From Colias croceus (taxonomy: Eukaryota; Arthropoda; Insecta; Lepidoptera; Pieridae): 64,000 nucleotides of DNA. Shown piece after piece: positions 36,961 to 50,226 of the stretch (its first letter is position 1; the number at the start of each line of letters is the position of its first letter). The position numbers and the translations under genes are program-made. The notes under the pieces were generated by a model. The model was not told the DNA's origin, did not search any database, and worked only from the letters and a program-made list of their open reading frames with translations. Location: contig NC_059539.1 of NCBI RefSeq assembly GCF_905220415.1, forward strand, positions 4,464,001 to 4,528,000, in the 5' to 3' direction.

Positions 36961-38170
36961 TATGTATATCAGTCGCAGGTTTTTTATCTTACATTTGTAC
37001 AAATACATATTCACATATCAAAGTAATAATTTATTGGACTTTAATGACGTTTAAATAAAAATTTAAAGGGTACATTTTTAACTTTCAATATTGTTCAGAG
37101 AATGGAGGATTGTTATCAACTTTTTTCATTTAATAAATTGCCTCTCTGGCGAAAATAAATTCAAAATTCAAACATTTAAGTAATGTAGGTAGGTACCTAC
37201 ATCCAGTCGAATTTTAATTGTCCAGTCAATGATTGCTTCAGCTGTTAAAATATTGGCGACTGACAAGAGCCATTATTAAGCCATTAGTTTTACTTAAAAC
37301 ATTTTTCATTGAATAAAGAAAAATCTAAAATTGGAATATTTAATTTTAAAACGTAATGTTTAAGTTTTTCGTTTTTTATTTACTTAAATCCAGAATATGA
37401 GTCTTAAGTTTTAAAATAATAATTTCTCCTTAATTTTGATTAGCATTTACAATACAATAATTGATATTAATCACGACGTAATCATTAAATTATGAAAGTT
37501 TAATGAGTTGTTACTGTCCGCGTCGGAGGCACGACTACCATAAGAAACAATTTGTAATTCAGTACTAATAATAATCGTAAAGAAGAGATATGTCCAGTAT
37601 TTGTGTCAGACTTTCAGAGAACTCACGAACGCAGTAAAACCTACCGGTTTCATAAAATTTGTTAAGTCGTGCTGTGATCGTTTGAAATTTAATTGAAATA
37701 TTATAGCAATAAAAATATCAAACGCTAATTAATATAATTCACTGTAAAGTAAGACTCGATAATCTCCATTGCATTTATTTCACTATTTATACATTTGAAT
37801 TGTGCTCTTAGATTTGATTTGAATATTACGGTGCATTTGATAAAAATGCACGCGGCGCGTAACACTGCATTTTATCGTTTGCTTTCGACAATTACTCAAA
37901 GTGATTTATGTGATGCCTCCTTGACTAGTGTGCTCCGAGAAATGAGGTTAAACGTGTAGCCTATGCGATATGTCGAGACAGGTATTATCAAAACACCAAC
38001 AGTGTCTAAAGAATAACGGTGCTATCTTTGTACGAATCAAATATTGTTATATGCATTTACTTAATCAAGGATCTTGTTATTTTTTAGGCTTTGTTAGGTA
38101 CCTAAATAAAACTTTATATTCCGATTATCCAATCCATATGAACCGTTGAGAGTCACATTATATTAATTAC

Positions 38171-38499
38171 TAGCTTTCGCCCGCGACTCCGTCCGCGCGG
38201 ATGTCGGTCTTCGAATGGATGGTTTATTTATCCATTTTGAGTACCTCTGACAATAACATCTTATAAATATCTATTGGACCCAATTCCCAAATACGGCTAG
38301 GCCTATAATAATACGCAACGTGTGTTCGCGGTTCTACGGAACAACGTCTATGGATAAAACTGAAAAATTAAGATTAATTTTTTTTCTACGTATTTTTCCA
38401 GGATAAAAAGTATCCTATTTTACGCCCAGGATAATAAGGTATAATTATACCAAGTTTCATCGAAATCGAACCGCTAGTTTTCACGTGATGCCTTCACAT

Positions 38500-38544
<45 letters not shown>

Positions 38545-38672
38545 AAATTTTTTAACCACATATTTGGGTTTGGTATCGATCCAGTAACACCCCCTGCTAT
38601 TTATTTTTTCAATATTTTCAATGTACAGATGACAATGACCCTTCTACAGATTTATTATATGTATAGATACTA
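38171..38672 (+). repeat. Retro-repeat with (CAGA)n microsatellite, about 500 bp
   Basis: Starts ACTAGCTTTCGCCCGCGACT, continues through GGATAAAAAGTATCCTATTT and ATCGAAATCGAACCGCTAGT, and enters a pure (CAGA)n tract at 38501-38542. It then reads CACATATTTGGGTTTGGTAT, CCAGTAACACCCCCTGCTAT and ends TTTATTATATGTATAGAT. This ordered composition is a widespread lepidopteran retro-element 3' end. An open frame crosses the microsatellite but does not encode a recognisable protein. Confidence 0.7.
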
Positions 38673-39023
38673 TATTTTCATTGGAGTTGACATAGGAGTT
38701 GAACATCTTAAGATTAGAAAAAAGGCATTTCCAATTATAAATAAAAATTTGATAGTGTGTTTTTTGCCTCTAGAGATAGTTAGAAGCTTGTTAGATGGCA
38801 ATGAGAGTGATATAGTCTACTTCTTTACCGCCGTAAAACATCTAATTTCCGCGGGGTTTTCCTTTGACTATGCAGGTGAAGCCGCGCACGGAGAGCTGGC
38901 AGTCACTAGACACTACATAGTACATACGCATACGATACGCCGCGGATTTTGAAAGTGTATTTTTAATAGATAGAGTGATACTCCTGGAAGGTTTTAGTAC
39001 AAGTAAATAATTTATTTTGTACT

Positions 39024-39056
39024 AGACAAAGAGGGCGAAGCCGCGGGCGTAAAGCT
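39024..39056 (-). repeat. CCCGCGG-type repeat, fragment
   Basis: On the minus strand GCTTTACGCCCGCGGCTTCG, the opening of the common repeat; the remainder is not recognisable. Confidence 0.45.
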
Positions 39057-42000
39057 TATTAGTGTTTGATACATAAATTGTATTTGCATGTTTGTCTAAT
39101 ATTTAATCTATAAATAATTGACAGTCTAACTGGTTTAACTGTAAAATCAAATACGTTAATAGCTTTTATTGTAAGAGTGGCCGACATGCTTGTCTTTGCA
39201 GAAATTAGTTCGATTCATTTCCTATCAGAAGTGTCATAGAGTAGATGAAATTTTGATGTATGGACATCTTGATTGTATTTCATTAGACAAGTAATAAACG
39301 GCTTGCAATAAATTAGAAACGTTGTATTTAATGTAGAGCTCTATGGAAATAATATTTATTTGTAAAAATATGTAGAAACATTTAAGTTAGGTACCTACTA
39401 GCCATCGTTACAGAGGTACAATAATTAACATTTAAATGTCTTATTTCTGTGAAATAAATAATAGAAAGTTTGGTTCTACGATGTTAATTTTAAGAAAAGT
39501 TAAATAAGAAAATGACTTTTAAGCCCAATTTCGACACCGCTTTTTAAATAATTCTCCAACAGTGCTTACTTAAAATTTGACTGTAAAATTAGAGTCTATA
39601 AGTCTGATACATGACCTACTGCTATTGAGGGAACGCTAGCTTGAGTTTATACGATATATACAAGTCCCGGAGGAAAATTATTCGCTTTAATCGTAATCTA
39701 GGAAAAAAATATTTAATTATATTATGTATTCATGAGCAAACGTTTTATGTTTGAAACAGTTCTCATTATGTTCCATGAGAAATAATTTCAATTTGTAAAT
39801 TATGAACAAAGCACCTACTTCTTACATATTTTTATGTCAAATTCATCAGTGATTTAGCCTATTTATTTCATTATTAAAATAAAAATGGGTTTAAGTAATA
39901 TTATAAAGAAGAGAAACAACCCACATTAACAATCAAATAGCGTCGTTAATGGGTAATCGGGTATCGCACTAACATACTAATTACAAACAATATTATATAC
40001 GCTCTACTACCTACTCGATAGTAAAAGCACGTAAAACGAATGCGTTGCTGGAAAATTTACAATTTTCGTCGTGTGTTTAGGAGTGATGTTTTATCTTAAT
40101 TCATTTTGAATCGCTAAATTTACCTGAATAGTTTCATAATATATTTAACAAGTTTAAATTTTAAGTATGAATTTAGGTAGATAGAGTCAGACTAAACCAT
40201 TTATTTCTGCCTATAACCCGTATATGAGCTTTATTTTGTAGTCATAAATAGGTACTTTAACAAAACAATTCTGAAACAACACAAAATGTTGACAATTACG
40301 TTCTTGTTAGAATATTTTCATGCTTCAATATTGTGTAAATATACAGTTACGATAAAATATTATTTAATTGTATACAAGTATTCGGCTAAAGGAGCTCTGT
40401 GCTCTATTAGGTAAAATATGCAAACATTATTATAATAAATAAGGTACTAATTTACTGGGAACCTGGTAAACTATCTCCTTTGCCCGTATTTGGTTGGAAC
40501 GCAGAGTTAAAGACAGTACTTAACGGCTAAATGAGTGATAAAGTGCCATCGCCCTAATAGGCAGGTAATTAATTATTATCAGCGCCCCATACTTGTTTGT
40601 CTATGGTCTCTTAAAATATTTATTTAGGTGTTATGAGTAAATTTATAAAACTGTAAGTATGGGATTAATATTAACTACTTCTTAAAATAATCTTAAATCC
40701 TGGATGAATGTTGAAATAACAATATGTGACAATTATTACAATAAGAGGGATTTCCAATTTGGTTACATTTGTTATTCCTGTTTTCCGATATGATATTAGT
40801 TGTGGATACCTGTATACTTGTATGTCCTAAGAGATAAATTCAGATTGACGTAAGAGTGTGGGTGGCTAAAATTTTCGTTACGAGTTATCTTATTAACATA
40901 TGTCAAGAATATAATATTCGTAAACATATAAAAATAATTTATACGAAATTTTCTTTATTTCTCTACATATTTTTCTAAACAACTGATTACCGCTATCTCT
41001 ACAAATTTCAGAAAGTTAATTGCATACCTATTTGATCCTAATAAATATATGAAATAAATAGATTTCCATTATTTTTAGGTGAATCGATTATAGATTCGTA
41101 GAATTCAAAGTCCAGCATGCTCCAGTCAACACGCCAAGGAATATGGACGCGCAACACAGGATGAAGTTGGGCATACAAATATTTGATATTGAGTTTTATA
41201 CCTTTCAAATGCTTTATAAATGAAAAGTTTCGAAAAAAAAGAGATTCGAATCCGATCGTGATCGAATTTTTCTATTCTTTAAATTCTTTAAAAATCATTA
41301 AAATCTGTTCAGTACCTACTTTTGAAGCCATACAAACAAAAAAATATTCCCTCTTGGCTCTTTATCTAGTCATAATATAAACATATATGTAATTATATCA
41401 TAATTATTCTATAGAATTATTCTAAAAATAATTTAATGAATTAGATCATAAGCTGTCTGGAGCACTATCACAAACTGATGGCATTTCTATCTTGGGAATG
41501 TTTGTTGTAACTACACGAATACGGCAAATATAAGCTTTCCTCATGATTTCCAACTTACACTCGTAATCTAATCCGGTAGGCCAGTTCTACGCAAGTGCGT
41601 GACTGTTTTCAAATTAATCAAATCACGCTAATTGATTGAGCCACGATTAACTTGAGCGCCGTGATAAACTCTAATTGCAATGCAAAGTACGAAAAGCGGT
41701 TTTCGATTCTGAGAAAGAACTATCTATGTTAAAATTGTAGTAGGCAATCAATATTCGATGTCGTTTTACTAATAGCTACACGCTCCAACAATTTCATAGA
41801 TACAACTATGATATAACTATAGATAAACCAAGAAATATTGTAAATTATTGTTCATATTATTCATTTCAGTGAATAACATGTATATAAAGACAAAAGATAA
41901 CATAGTCAATCGACAAGTAGATAAGCTGTAATTTCCTCAATTATCAATATGTTAAAAACTTACACAAATTTTCAAGATAATAGAAGGATGAATTTTGTTG

Positions 42001-45000
42001 TATCCGTCTTTTTAAACTACAAAGTTCCTTGTATTAAATGTTCTTAAGTGAATAGTGAGTGTCATTACCTGAAGACAATTATTTGTCTTTCAAATGGTGG
42101 GAAAACACATAGTTCACCGAATAGCTTCTGCCATAGATAATATTATTCAAGGCATCCGCGATGTGAATAGACAAGGCTCAATGTAGGTCGCTCCCGTCAC
42201 GCACGCACGCAGCGCTAGCGACGACATGGTCAGTTAGTATTGTTGAGAACCACAATAGTTTTCTTACAATGACTGATCGATCTTACGTGTAAAGGAGCGT
42301 TGTTTCTAATACGGCTTCCAGCTCACGTATACACATGTTATAATAATCACTGATGATACGAATCGTTATCAATTCAGCAGCGGCTACTGAATCTAAAACT
42401 CGAGTGATTTCTAATGACAGATGCAATTTATGCTACGGAAGGTACATAGGTACGCACGCAGGTGTTGATTTCACTCTATTTCAATTCTTACTATAAAAAA
42501 AAACAATTCACATTCTTAATTGTTAAGATATTTACTATTTACGTTTGGGACCAAGGGCTTAGAAATTAAAAAAGCTCATATATTTTGCAAAAATATTATG
42601 TAATAAGTGTAATGGATCATAACTACAGGCTATATATAGTTCTCCATAGACCATACACCGATTACATAAAAAATACAAATAAAGCTCAAAAAGATGAATT
42701 ATTATAACTCAATGTTACCTTTAACTTATTTTCAGAGACACGGTGCCCACATTCGGAGCGGTAGTTTATTATGCCGGATGGGCGAAGCTAGGAAAGTGAA
42801 AATAGAGTTTAAGAAGAAAAAAAGCAACTAAATACTACAGTCTAATAAATAAATAATTGAAAATACTAAAACACGAACAACAGAAATAAACTTTATTTAC
42901 ATGTACTTACTCTACCTACCTATATAATTTGATACCTACCTTGTGTTGTGTTTCATTTTAAATTCTATAAGATGAATTTGTAGCAGATTTCAAATTGCAA
43001 ACTTATATGAACAAAAAACCATGAAAAGAACGATTGAACCCATAATAATTAGAAACATCTATCAGAACCGCTAACAAGCTAGCTTTGTATGAGAATAAGG
43101 TCAAATGATTAAAAGTCACTCAAGGTCATCTTCCTTCAAGCACTAATTGTATGTTTTTTAATTAACAGAGGAAGATTATGTATACATTTGGATGTGGAAT
43201 GAATTATTAATTTCAGGATTATATCACAAATTACTAAATAGATACCGTCACCTGCTTTTAAAAAAAATTAAGCGATAATTCTTATAATTAAGAAATACTT
43301 AAGTACCTACATATTATTATATGAAACAATCATGATAGCCTGCAGTTACTTACCAAGCTATTGTAATAAGAAACTTGCTTATTGTTTTCCTGTAAGAACT
43401 TTATCTTATTTTATTTTCAATCGCGGGTCCTGTTGCCATTGATAGATATAGGTTGTAGCCTGTAGCGACTAATGAAAAATATTTTACTTTGAAGTGTTCA
43501 AATTAAAATTCTAGTTAAGCATGCGTTAAATTTTTTATTACGTTTGTAGTTATGTAATTTAAATTTTTTCATATTTAAACTACAAGCCGTAGAATAAATT
43601 GGTTTTTCCATATTAAATAAGCCCCCAATAACTTCATAGTAATTTACTTTAGTCTTTTATTGGTCGAAAAATTAACGGAATTACTTAGTGCGATACGAAA
43701 TAAAAAATTATATTTAATATTTCTACCTAATAAATATAAAAAGAAATTCAAAAATTATTCCAAGAACCAAGAAATAATTAACTGTGATTCGTTAAATACC
43801 TTTGTTCTAGCGTTATGTAAATTAGAATACAATGCATATAGATATGTGGAGACGTACATGTTAATTGTTAAAATAGTCGTAAGTTTCACAGTTACTTATT
43901 AACATAAATGGCTTGGTAACTGACTAAATTTATAAAAGAATTCGGAAACTTGAAATTTAAAAAGATATGATTTATTGCGTGTTTCGCAGTTATTTCTCTT
44001 GGATGTTATTTTTAAATTTAGTAACATGTTATTGTACCAACAATTTTGGCACTATGACGCAAGCGATTACGTAGAGAGATTAACTGATCTATTCTTTAAA
44101 GACATAACAATGTTATAATGATTATAAATCAGCCGCCTGACTGACCACACACGAAGACTCTCGAAGACTCAATCGACGTCCACAGTAACTTTTCTAATTT
44201 ATTGCTTATCAATGTCTATTCTCCCACACTTTCGAATGCTTTTGACAATGGCACAGTATCGTTACCTGCAGCAAAGCTTTCTTAAATTACTTTATCTTGG
44301 TAATCCATTGTTTTTCTATATTTAGTATATATAATGATACAAAGTTCAATGTTTGAGCAGCCTCAAATAACAAGCGCAAACCGTAATGTAGCTAAATCAT
44401 AATGTAAACATCCCTATTTTGATCAACGCTAACAAAAGCTCATCTATGATTAATTAAGCGCTCTTATGGGAAAATGAGAGAAATCTTAATATGAAATAGG
44501 TAGGTAAAGTAAGTTGGAATAAACTTCGTTACTTCATGCCTAACTTTGATAGGTATATAATCTCTAATAATATATAAAATAGTAATGAAAAACAAGTGAA
44601 AAACTAACATTGCCATAGCAATGTCATTATTTTATTTTATTCCTAACAAAATTTTTGTAATCCTAGCTCGGTAAAATGATCAATGTTAATCGCTGCATTA
44701 ATTAACTACCTTAGAATATAGAGCATTCACAATGCAATCAATCTAATAGAATACCTATGCATCATAAAGTCGTTGCCGGAAAACGTATGACATTACAAAA
44801 TTCATTACATAAATCTTGACATAAATAATTGAGTATCGCCATATTCACAGTTCATAGAACTTAAATTGCTGATGTTTATATTTGTTTTTATACGTGTTTG
44901 TTTACATGAGTCAATCTGGAGAGTAATTACCTTATCGTACTTGAAGTTGTGTTGCGGAGAAATGGATGCACTCAGAATACATTGGGAACACGTTACTCGT

Positions 45001-46205
45001 GATACACTATCACCCCACATTGTCTGTACATTAGCTGTAGATATTTAATGATTAAAACTTCGAACTTTGCGCCTTGTTCTTTTGTGAAATGGTGTGAACT
45101 CTACTACTGAGCATTTAGTGCTCTATGGGAAATAAGTGTATCCATCTAGTTGTTAAGAGTCTTAAAAACTAGTAGTTCTATTGTTGATATTATGTAAAAT
45201 ATAGGTACTTCTTAAAACAATAAAAACCCTTTATGCGTGAAGATGAGAACGTTTTATTATTTAAACTTGAGATATTTGCAGCTCCTAATTTTCCGACTCT
45301 ACATATCTGATTTCCATTATTATAGGTATCTAGACGTAAATCATATTGTGTACAGGTAGGTACCTACCTGTACATGCCACTTACAATGTAAACCTCAAAA
45401 ATATGTTATGTCTATTTCAAAGAAAAAAATAATATATTACGTATCATTTACTCATGATAAAATAAATATGCAAACATAAATTATACACGAACATATTTCT
45501 GTCTTTATATATTATTAATATACAAGCATAGAATGTAGGTATAAAAAAGGCCTGCGCAACATTGCCATTTTCTAAATAGCAAATAATTGATAATTTATAC
45601 AGAACAGAAATTACTTATCGTGAGAAATTGTACGATCGAAACTATCGGAGTGAAGCAGAATTTCAATAAGTCGAATAGATAATATTTCTATTGCGACCGC
45701 TACTAGATAGAAGCTGTGTAGATTGCAAGCATTATTGTTAATGAATATGAGTGTACCTACTGTTTCAACTGGGCTTAGGATTTACAGTAACCGCACAAAG
45801 CGTGCTAGATGCAAAACAAATCGCTTGTTGTTATTGAGACCGATTATTATTTGTAGTATTTCCTATTAGTCTTGCGGAATTATGCATGCTTTAGATATTA
45901 GGTATAGTAGATACCTGGTTGCTCAAAGCTTATTAGGATTTGAAGTTTAAGAGTGGAATTTAATTGTTGAGAACAATGAGAAGGTATTGTGCGGATGATA
46001 TTCATGGAAATAGTTTTATGAGTGTAAGTAGGTATACTAATTAAATATTAGGCATATAAATTGAATATCGTAAATGTAGCAGCATTTACCAAAAATATAT
46101 GTTTGATTCAAAATTGTTTCAGCCCATGTTAGTAAGTACCTTTAGAAGTAGGTACTCTATAACTTTGTTACTAGTTATACAATTAAAATAAAATTTACGT
46201 GTTAC
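39057..46205. other. Gene desert, mostly AT-rich
   Basis: No splice-supported coding exon. A minus-strand 28-codon frame at 41088-41174 reads like a signal peptide (MPNFILCCASIFLGVLTGAC) but lacks a good donor. A CpG-richer patch at 42180-42235 (CGTCACGCACGCACGCAGCG) could be regulatory. A 26-bp perfect palindrome lies at 45349-45374. Confidence 0.35.
45349..45374. repeat. 26-bp perfect palindrome
   Basis: The half-site TGTACAGGTAGGT is followed immediately by its complement. It contains the TAGGTACCTA palindrome that recurs throughout the window. Confidence 0.8.
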
Positions 46206-46441
46206 CTTAGGTTCAACTTGACCGCCTCCTTGGTACAGTGGTTGACGCGTGAGCGTAGAACCGAGGAGTCCTGGGTTCGATTCCCGGTGGAGACAACTAA
46301 AAAAAATGTCTCGGTCTGGTAGGACACAGAAGGCTGATCACCTACTTGTCCTTAAATAAAATCGATCAGTGAAACAGATGTATAATGCATCTGCCCCTTA
46401 CCCTACTTGGGGACACGGGACTTCACTCACTTAGGTTCAAC
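46206..46441 (+). mobile_element. tRNA-derived SINE, copy B (body 46218-46429) with 12-bp target duplication
   Basis: Same family as 4228-4440. It starts GACCGCCTCCTTGGTACAGT, has A-box TGGTACAGTGG and B-box GGGTTCGATTCCC, then TGTCTCGGTCTGGTAGGACA and a TTCAC-type tail. The perfect 12-bp repeat CTTAGGTTCAAC at 46206-46217 and 46430-46441 is the target duplication. Two extra bases (TT) precede the 5' end. Compared with copy A it has several substitutions, and its poly(A)-like internal run is shorter. Confidence 0.92.
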
Positions 46442-46717
46442 AGGTCCAAGGCTTTGTTAAAAAAATATTCAATTACCTACATAATAAATACAACTTCATA
46501 CAATAAATTCAAGAAGGTTAAACATTTCACACCCTGCGATTTCTTAGAAATAACTTACATATCTGGGCAATATCATGAAAGTCGATCTCTGCGGACAGCG
46601 AAATTGTCCTCGGCGATGTTCGATTTATCGTGCGGCACAACGCAACCCGTTGTAGGGTTCCGCCTCTTTACACACAGGCCTGGACTCGCTAGGGTTCCCA
46701 CAATACATAATAAGTAC

Positions 46718-46774
46718 CAAATTCCATAGTAAAATTTACATACACAATGTATGTAAATTTTACTATGGAATTTG
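46718..46774. repeat. Perfect hairpin: 27-bp arms, 3-nt loop
   Basis: Left arm 46718-46744 begins CAAATTCCATAGTAAAATTT; right arm 46748-46774 is its exact complement. Loop is CAA. It does not overlap any recognised gene or repeat. It could be a fold-back from a replication error, a hairpin RNA source, or the junction of an inverted insertion. Confidence 0.9.
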
Positions 46775-49700
46775 CCACTAATAACTTAATAAAGTCGGTG
46801 TCGATGTGAGTTTGAGAAAATCGATTTCCATTCAGTTAGATTTTGAAATGTAGTTCATTATGTTTCTTCTGATATAATTTATTAAAGTTTTAAATGGAAA
46901 TCATTAAATTATTTTGGCAATCAAAAGCTTAGAGTAATCAATTTGTAAGAAAGTTACTATGAACTATAATTACAAAGGCAAGCACAAACACACAAACAAA
47001 AAACTATTCAATTTATGTCAATATACTCAATAGTGAATACAAACATTTACCGAATTCAAACTATTTACGATCATTTATTACAATGTCTAATGGTCATTAT
47101 AAATAATAATAAATTTTAGGAGTAATGGCAGTAATGAATTAATCACATAATTAACTTTGTAAAATACAACCCTGTAACAGCAGGGAACCGCAAATTAGTA
47201 GAGAAGATTGAGTACAAGAGGTGTCGGATTACAAGCCGATGCGAGGGCCTTGGCCCAGCCTCCGTCAAGTACAACTGACAATTTATTAACTTTCTGCATT
47301 GGTTTCTAATATACATAAATATTATTTGTAAAATATGTAGGCGGAGCTTGTAACACATTGGTACTTACTGATGATTTTAGCGTGGGGGTTAATGAACCTG
47401 ACGTTTGTAAAGAATTCTAGTATTTCAACATTATGATGTACATAATATTATATGTATATTTATCTACTTCATCTATTTAGAATATGAAAAGAGTACTTAC
47501 CAATAATATTATGTGGAAGATTTATTTACTTACAAGTCTTTATCTACTCTATTGTGAAAATAACGAAGTCAATCTTCTATTAAATCTAATGACTATGCTG
47601 CAGAGGTAGAAACTAAACAAGAAAGCTGGTGTAGATGCATTTCCCGGTCAAAGCTGTCTGACCATAATTACAAATTGCGCTCTCATCTCCGGCTCGCTAT
47701 CGACAGGCCACGGTAAATTAGCAAAAAATAATCATCAAAGTGATTACCGACGCTACAGGATTTATTCATATAACTACCTATATACGCATTGAAATGTAAA
47801 CGTGATTCACCAGTTTCGCATTATTACATACCTTTCTTTGAATCATAAATGATATTCTGAAGATTTAAGCTGTAATTTGATGACTGGTTTCTTGTATTGT
47901 GAAGCAAACAAACGATGATTGTTTCTACTTACATTAAATATTTATTATTTATATAGATATTTTCTAACAAACGAACATTTTGTGTAAACCGTAGAGTTTA
48001 GGTAATAAGTGAAGAAATCAATTAATAACTGTCACATGCAAACTCAGCGATGTAACGAATGTGACAGTGATACTTCGAGAATGTAGAGTTTAAAATATTT
48101 GTGAAAAACTAATATTTTTTATACTTGCGAAAAAATGGGATACGTAATATTCAATAACTCTTAATGAATGGCGATTGTGTAGCTACAAAGAGCTTCATAT
48201 AGCAAGGGTGCTGACCTGACGAGCACCATGCCGACCGCCGACCACCGCATACCATGAAGTTACCTATATCACATTACATTTACACTTGTAAACATGAAGA
48301 ATTTTGCGAACGGCGTTTACGTTAATGTTTACAAACAAAAGAGAAGAAATATTTATAATATTTTTATAAGAATTTCGTAATTGAAATGTACACAAGGCCG
48401 AACAAAGTTACCAATAAAAATACCAACGGCTCATCAATTAGGCGCTCGTAACTAAATCTGCGTATTTAATAAAAACAAACATGAATATGTTGGTAATGAG
48501 AGGCTGTAATACATGCAACATGAAACTTTATTTATACAGACTGAATATGGGCTGAATATTTTTTGGTATTTTTTTCTACATAGGTAATTAAATATTTGAG
48601 AAATACTTACCTAATTTTCTTTTATAAAACCTCCAGCTAGTGGTTTTAACTAATTCGATTTTTAACATTCGAGATTTGAGGATAATAATTGTTGGATTAA
48701 TGCAAATTTAATGATTACGTCTGCATAAAAAAAAATGTAGACGTTTTGCAAATTGCTCTAGAAGTTTCCTGCATGCGTAACTACGCTATAGGGAGTAGGT
48801 ACTTCGATTCGATCCATGGTCGATAACAATCAAAAAGATGTTTAGTTCTGACAGGGAATAAAGCGTTGATCTTTTTAATGAGAATGATTTAGAGAAGGAA
48901 ATTAGATATTTAGGGAGTAAATAGGAATTTAGAGAAGGTATTGCTGTTGGGTGATTTATCTTTTAATATAGAAAATCGATTAGTTTATCAGCTGTTGATA
49001 TCGTGATTTGTGTCACTCTACAAATTAAATCAAACACGTTTAAACAAAAGAATTCACTCGTAAATGTATTAAACTGAAGTGGGTATAATTATTATGAATA
49101 ATCCGATACTTTTATGAATATAAAACTAAGTATTTAATTCTGAATTAAACTTCTTCTTAACCTCAAGACGTAGTAGGTACCGCCTGCTGGTAAGTAGGCA
49201 ATAGGCACATTATTTACTTTACAATTTACTAACTATTTGAACAAAATATATAGGTAACTAGGATTATAAGTTTAGAATGAAAATGGAGAACAATTTAACC
49301 ATTAATTCATTCAGTGGCAGCTAGTAATTATAACGACATTTTGATGTCGTACTAAGAACCCACGCGACTGATTTTGAGTAGGCTAAAGTTTCCTACGTAA
49401 ATATTTTTAACTAGACCTTTCGGTTACACATAAATATTATAGAGAGATACTTACACAAACGCACAGATCGGAATTTAAAAATCAAAAGCAGTATTAACGA
49501 CCAAAAGGCAAACTTCAATCACAGTTGTGAAAAGAGGCAGTTTCTTTGAAGTGTAACAGCAGTGTTGTTTACTTCTATAGATGTATTGCACCTTTCTTTC
49601 ATGGAGTGTCCGTAATAATAGGTTACAGCATTTCATACGTGTTCTGCTGAAGTGCCAAGCGACGAGAAAAGTAATTGTTATGTAACGTTTTATGGCCGCT

Positions 49701-50226
49701 TTGCACTGGGAAAACATAAATGTCAAACTGCAGGTATAATATAATATTGTTTCATCATTTCGTTTACTGGTTAACTTCACAGCCAAAATAATTTACAGTT
49801 TTTATTATGCATAAATACTAGCAATGTAAAAAAAAAATATTCTTACCATCTGAATATTGTACTTTTACAGTTTAAAAATTATAAATAATATGAAACTGAA
49901 AATTTGTGAATATCATAATCATTTCGAATAAAATAATCAATATTATAAGTAAGTAGGTGGTATAATAATTGGTACCGAAATAATATATTACATAAAAATC
50001 ATATAAAAACAGAAGAAGAGAACTGAGAAGTAGATACAATCTAAAACCATAAGAATAAGTAAACACGTTATAACCAACAGATGTGTTCAATCAAAATTCT
50101 TAGAATGTTCAATTGTACGCAAAAAGTTATTCTTAGTACCTACAAAGCAAAACATCAATATTTTTTTCATATTAAAAACATTAAACAAAAACAAATTTTA
50201 AACAAATTTTATCCATTTGAATCTAA
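46775..50226. other. AT-rich intergenic DNA
   Basis: No gene recognised. A GC-richer piece at 47195-47265 (GCGAGGGCCTTGGCCCAGCC) may be a decayed LINE tail. Another at 48205-48260 (ACGAGCACCATGCCGACCGC) could be regulatory. The open frame at 49475-49786 has no recognisable domain. The 3' UTR of the XK-related gene presumably extends into the right edge of this stretch. Confidence 0.35.

Noticed and set aside
38485..38952. 155-residue plus-strand protein
   Set aside because: It starts inside a (CAGA)n microsatellite and runs through a known type of retro-repeat.
46218..46295. Functional tRNA gene at the SINE heads (here and at 4365-4440)
   Set aside because: A and B boxes are present, but the acceptor and anticodon stems do not pair, and a SINE body, tail and target duplication follow.
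8934..50226. Conserved microRNA genes in the desert
   Set aside because: I scanned by eye for common insect mature microRNAs (let-7, bantam, miR-1, miR-7, miR-9, miR-124, miR-193, miR-263) and found none; a computational search could still reveal others.
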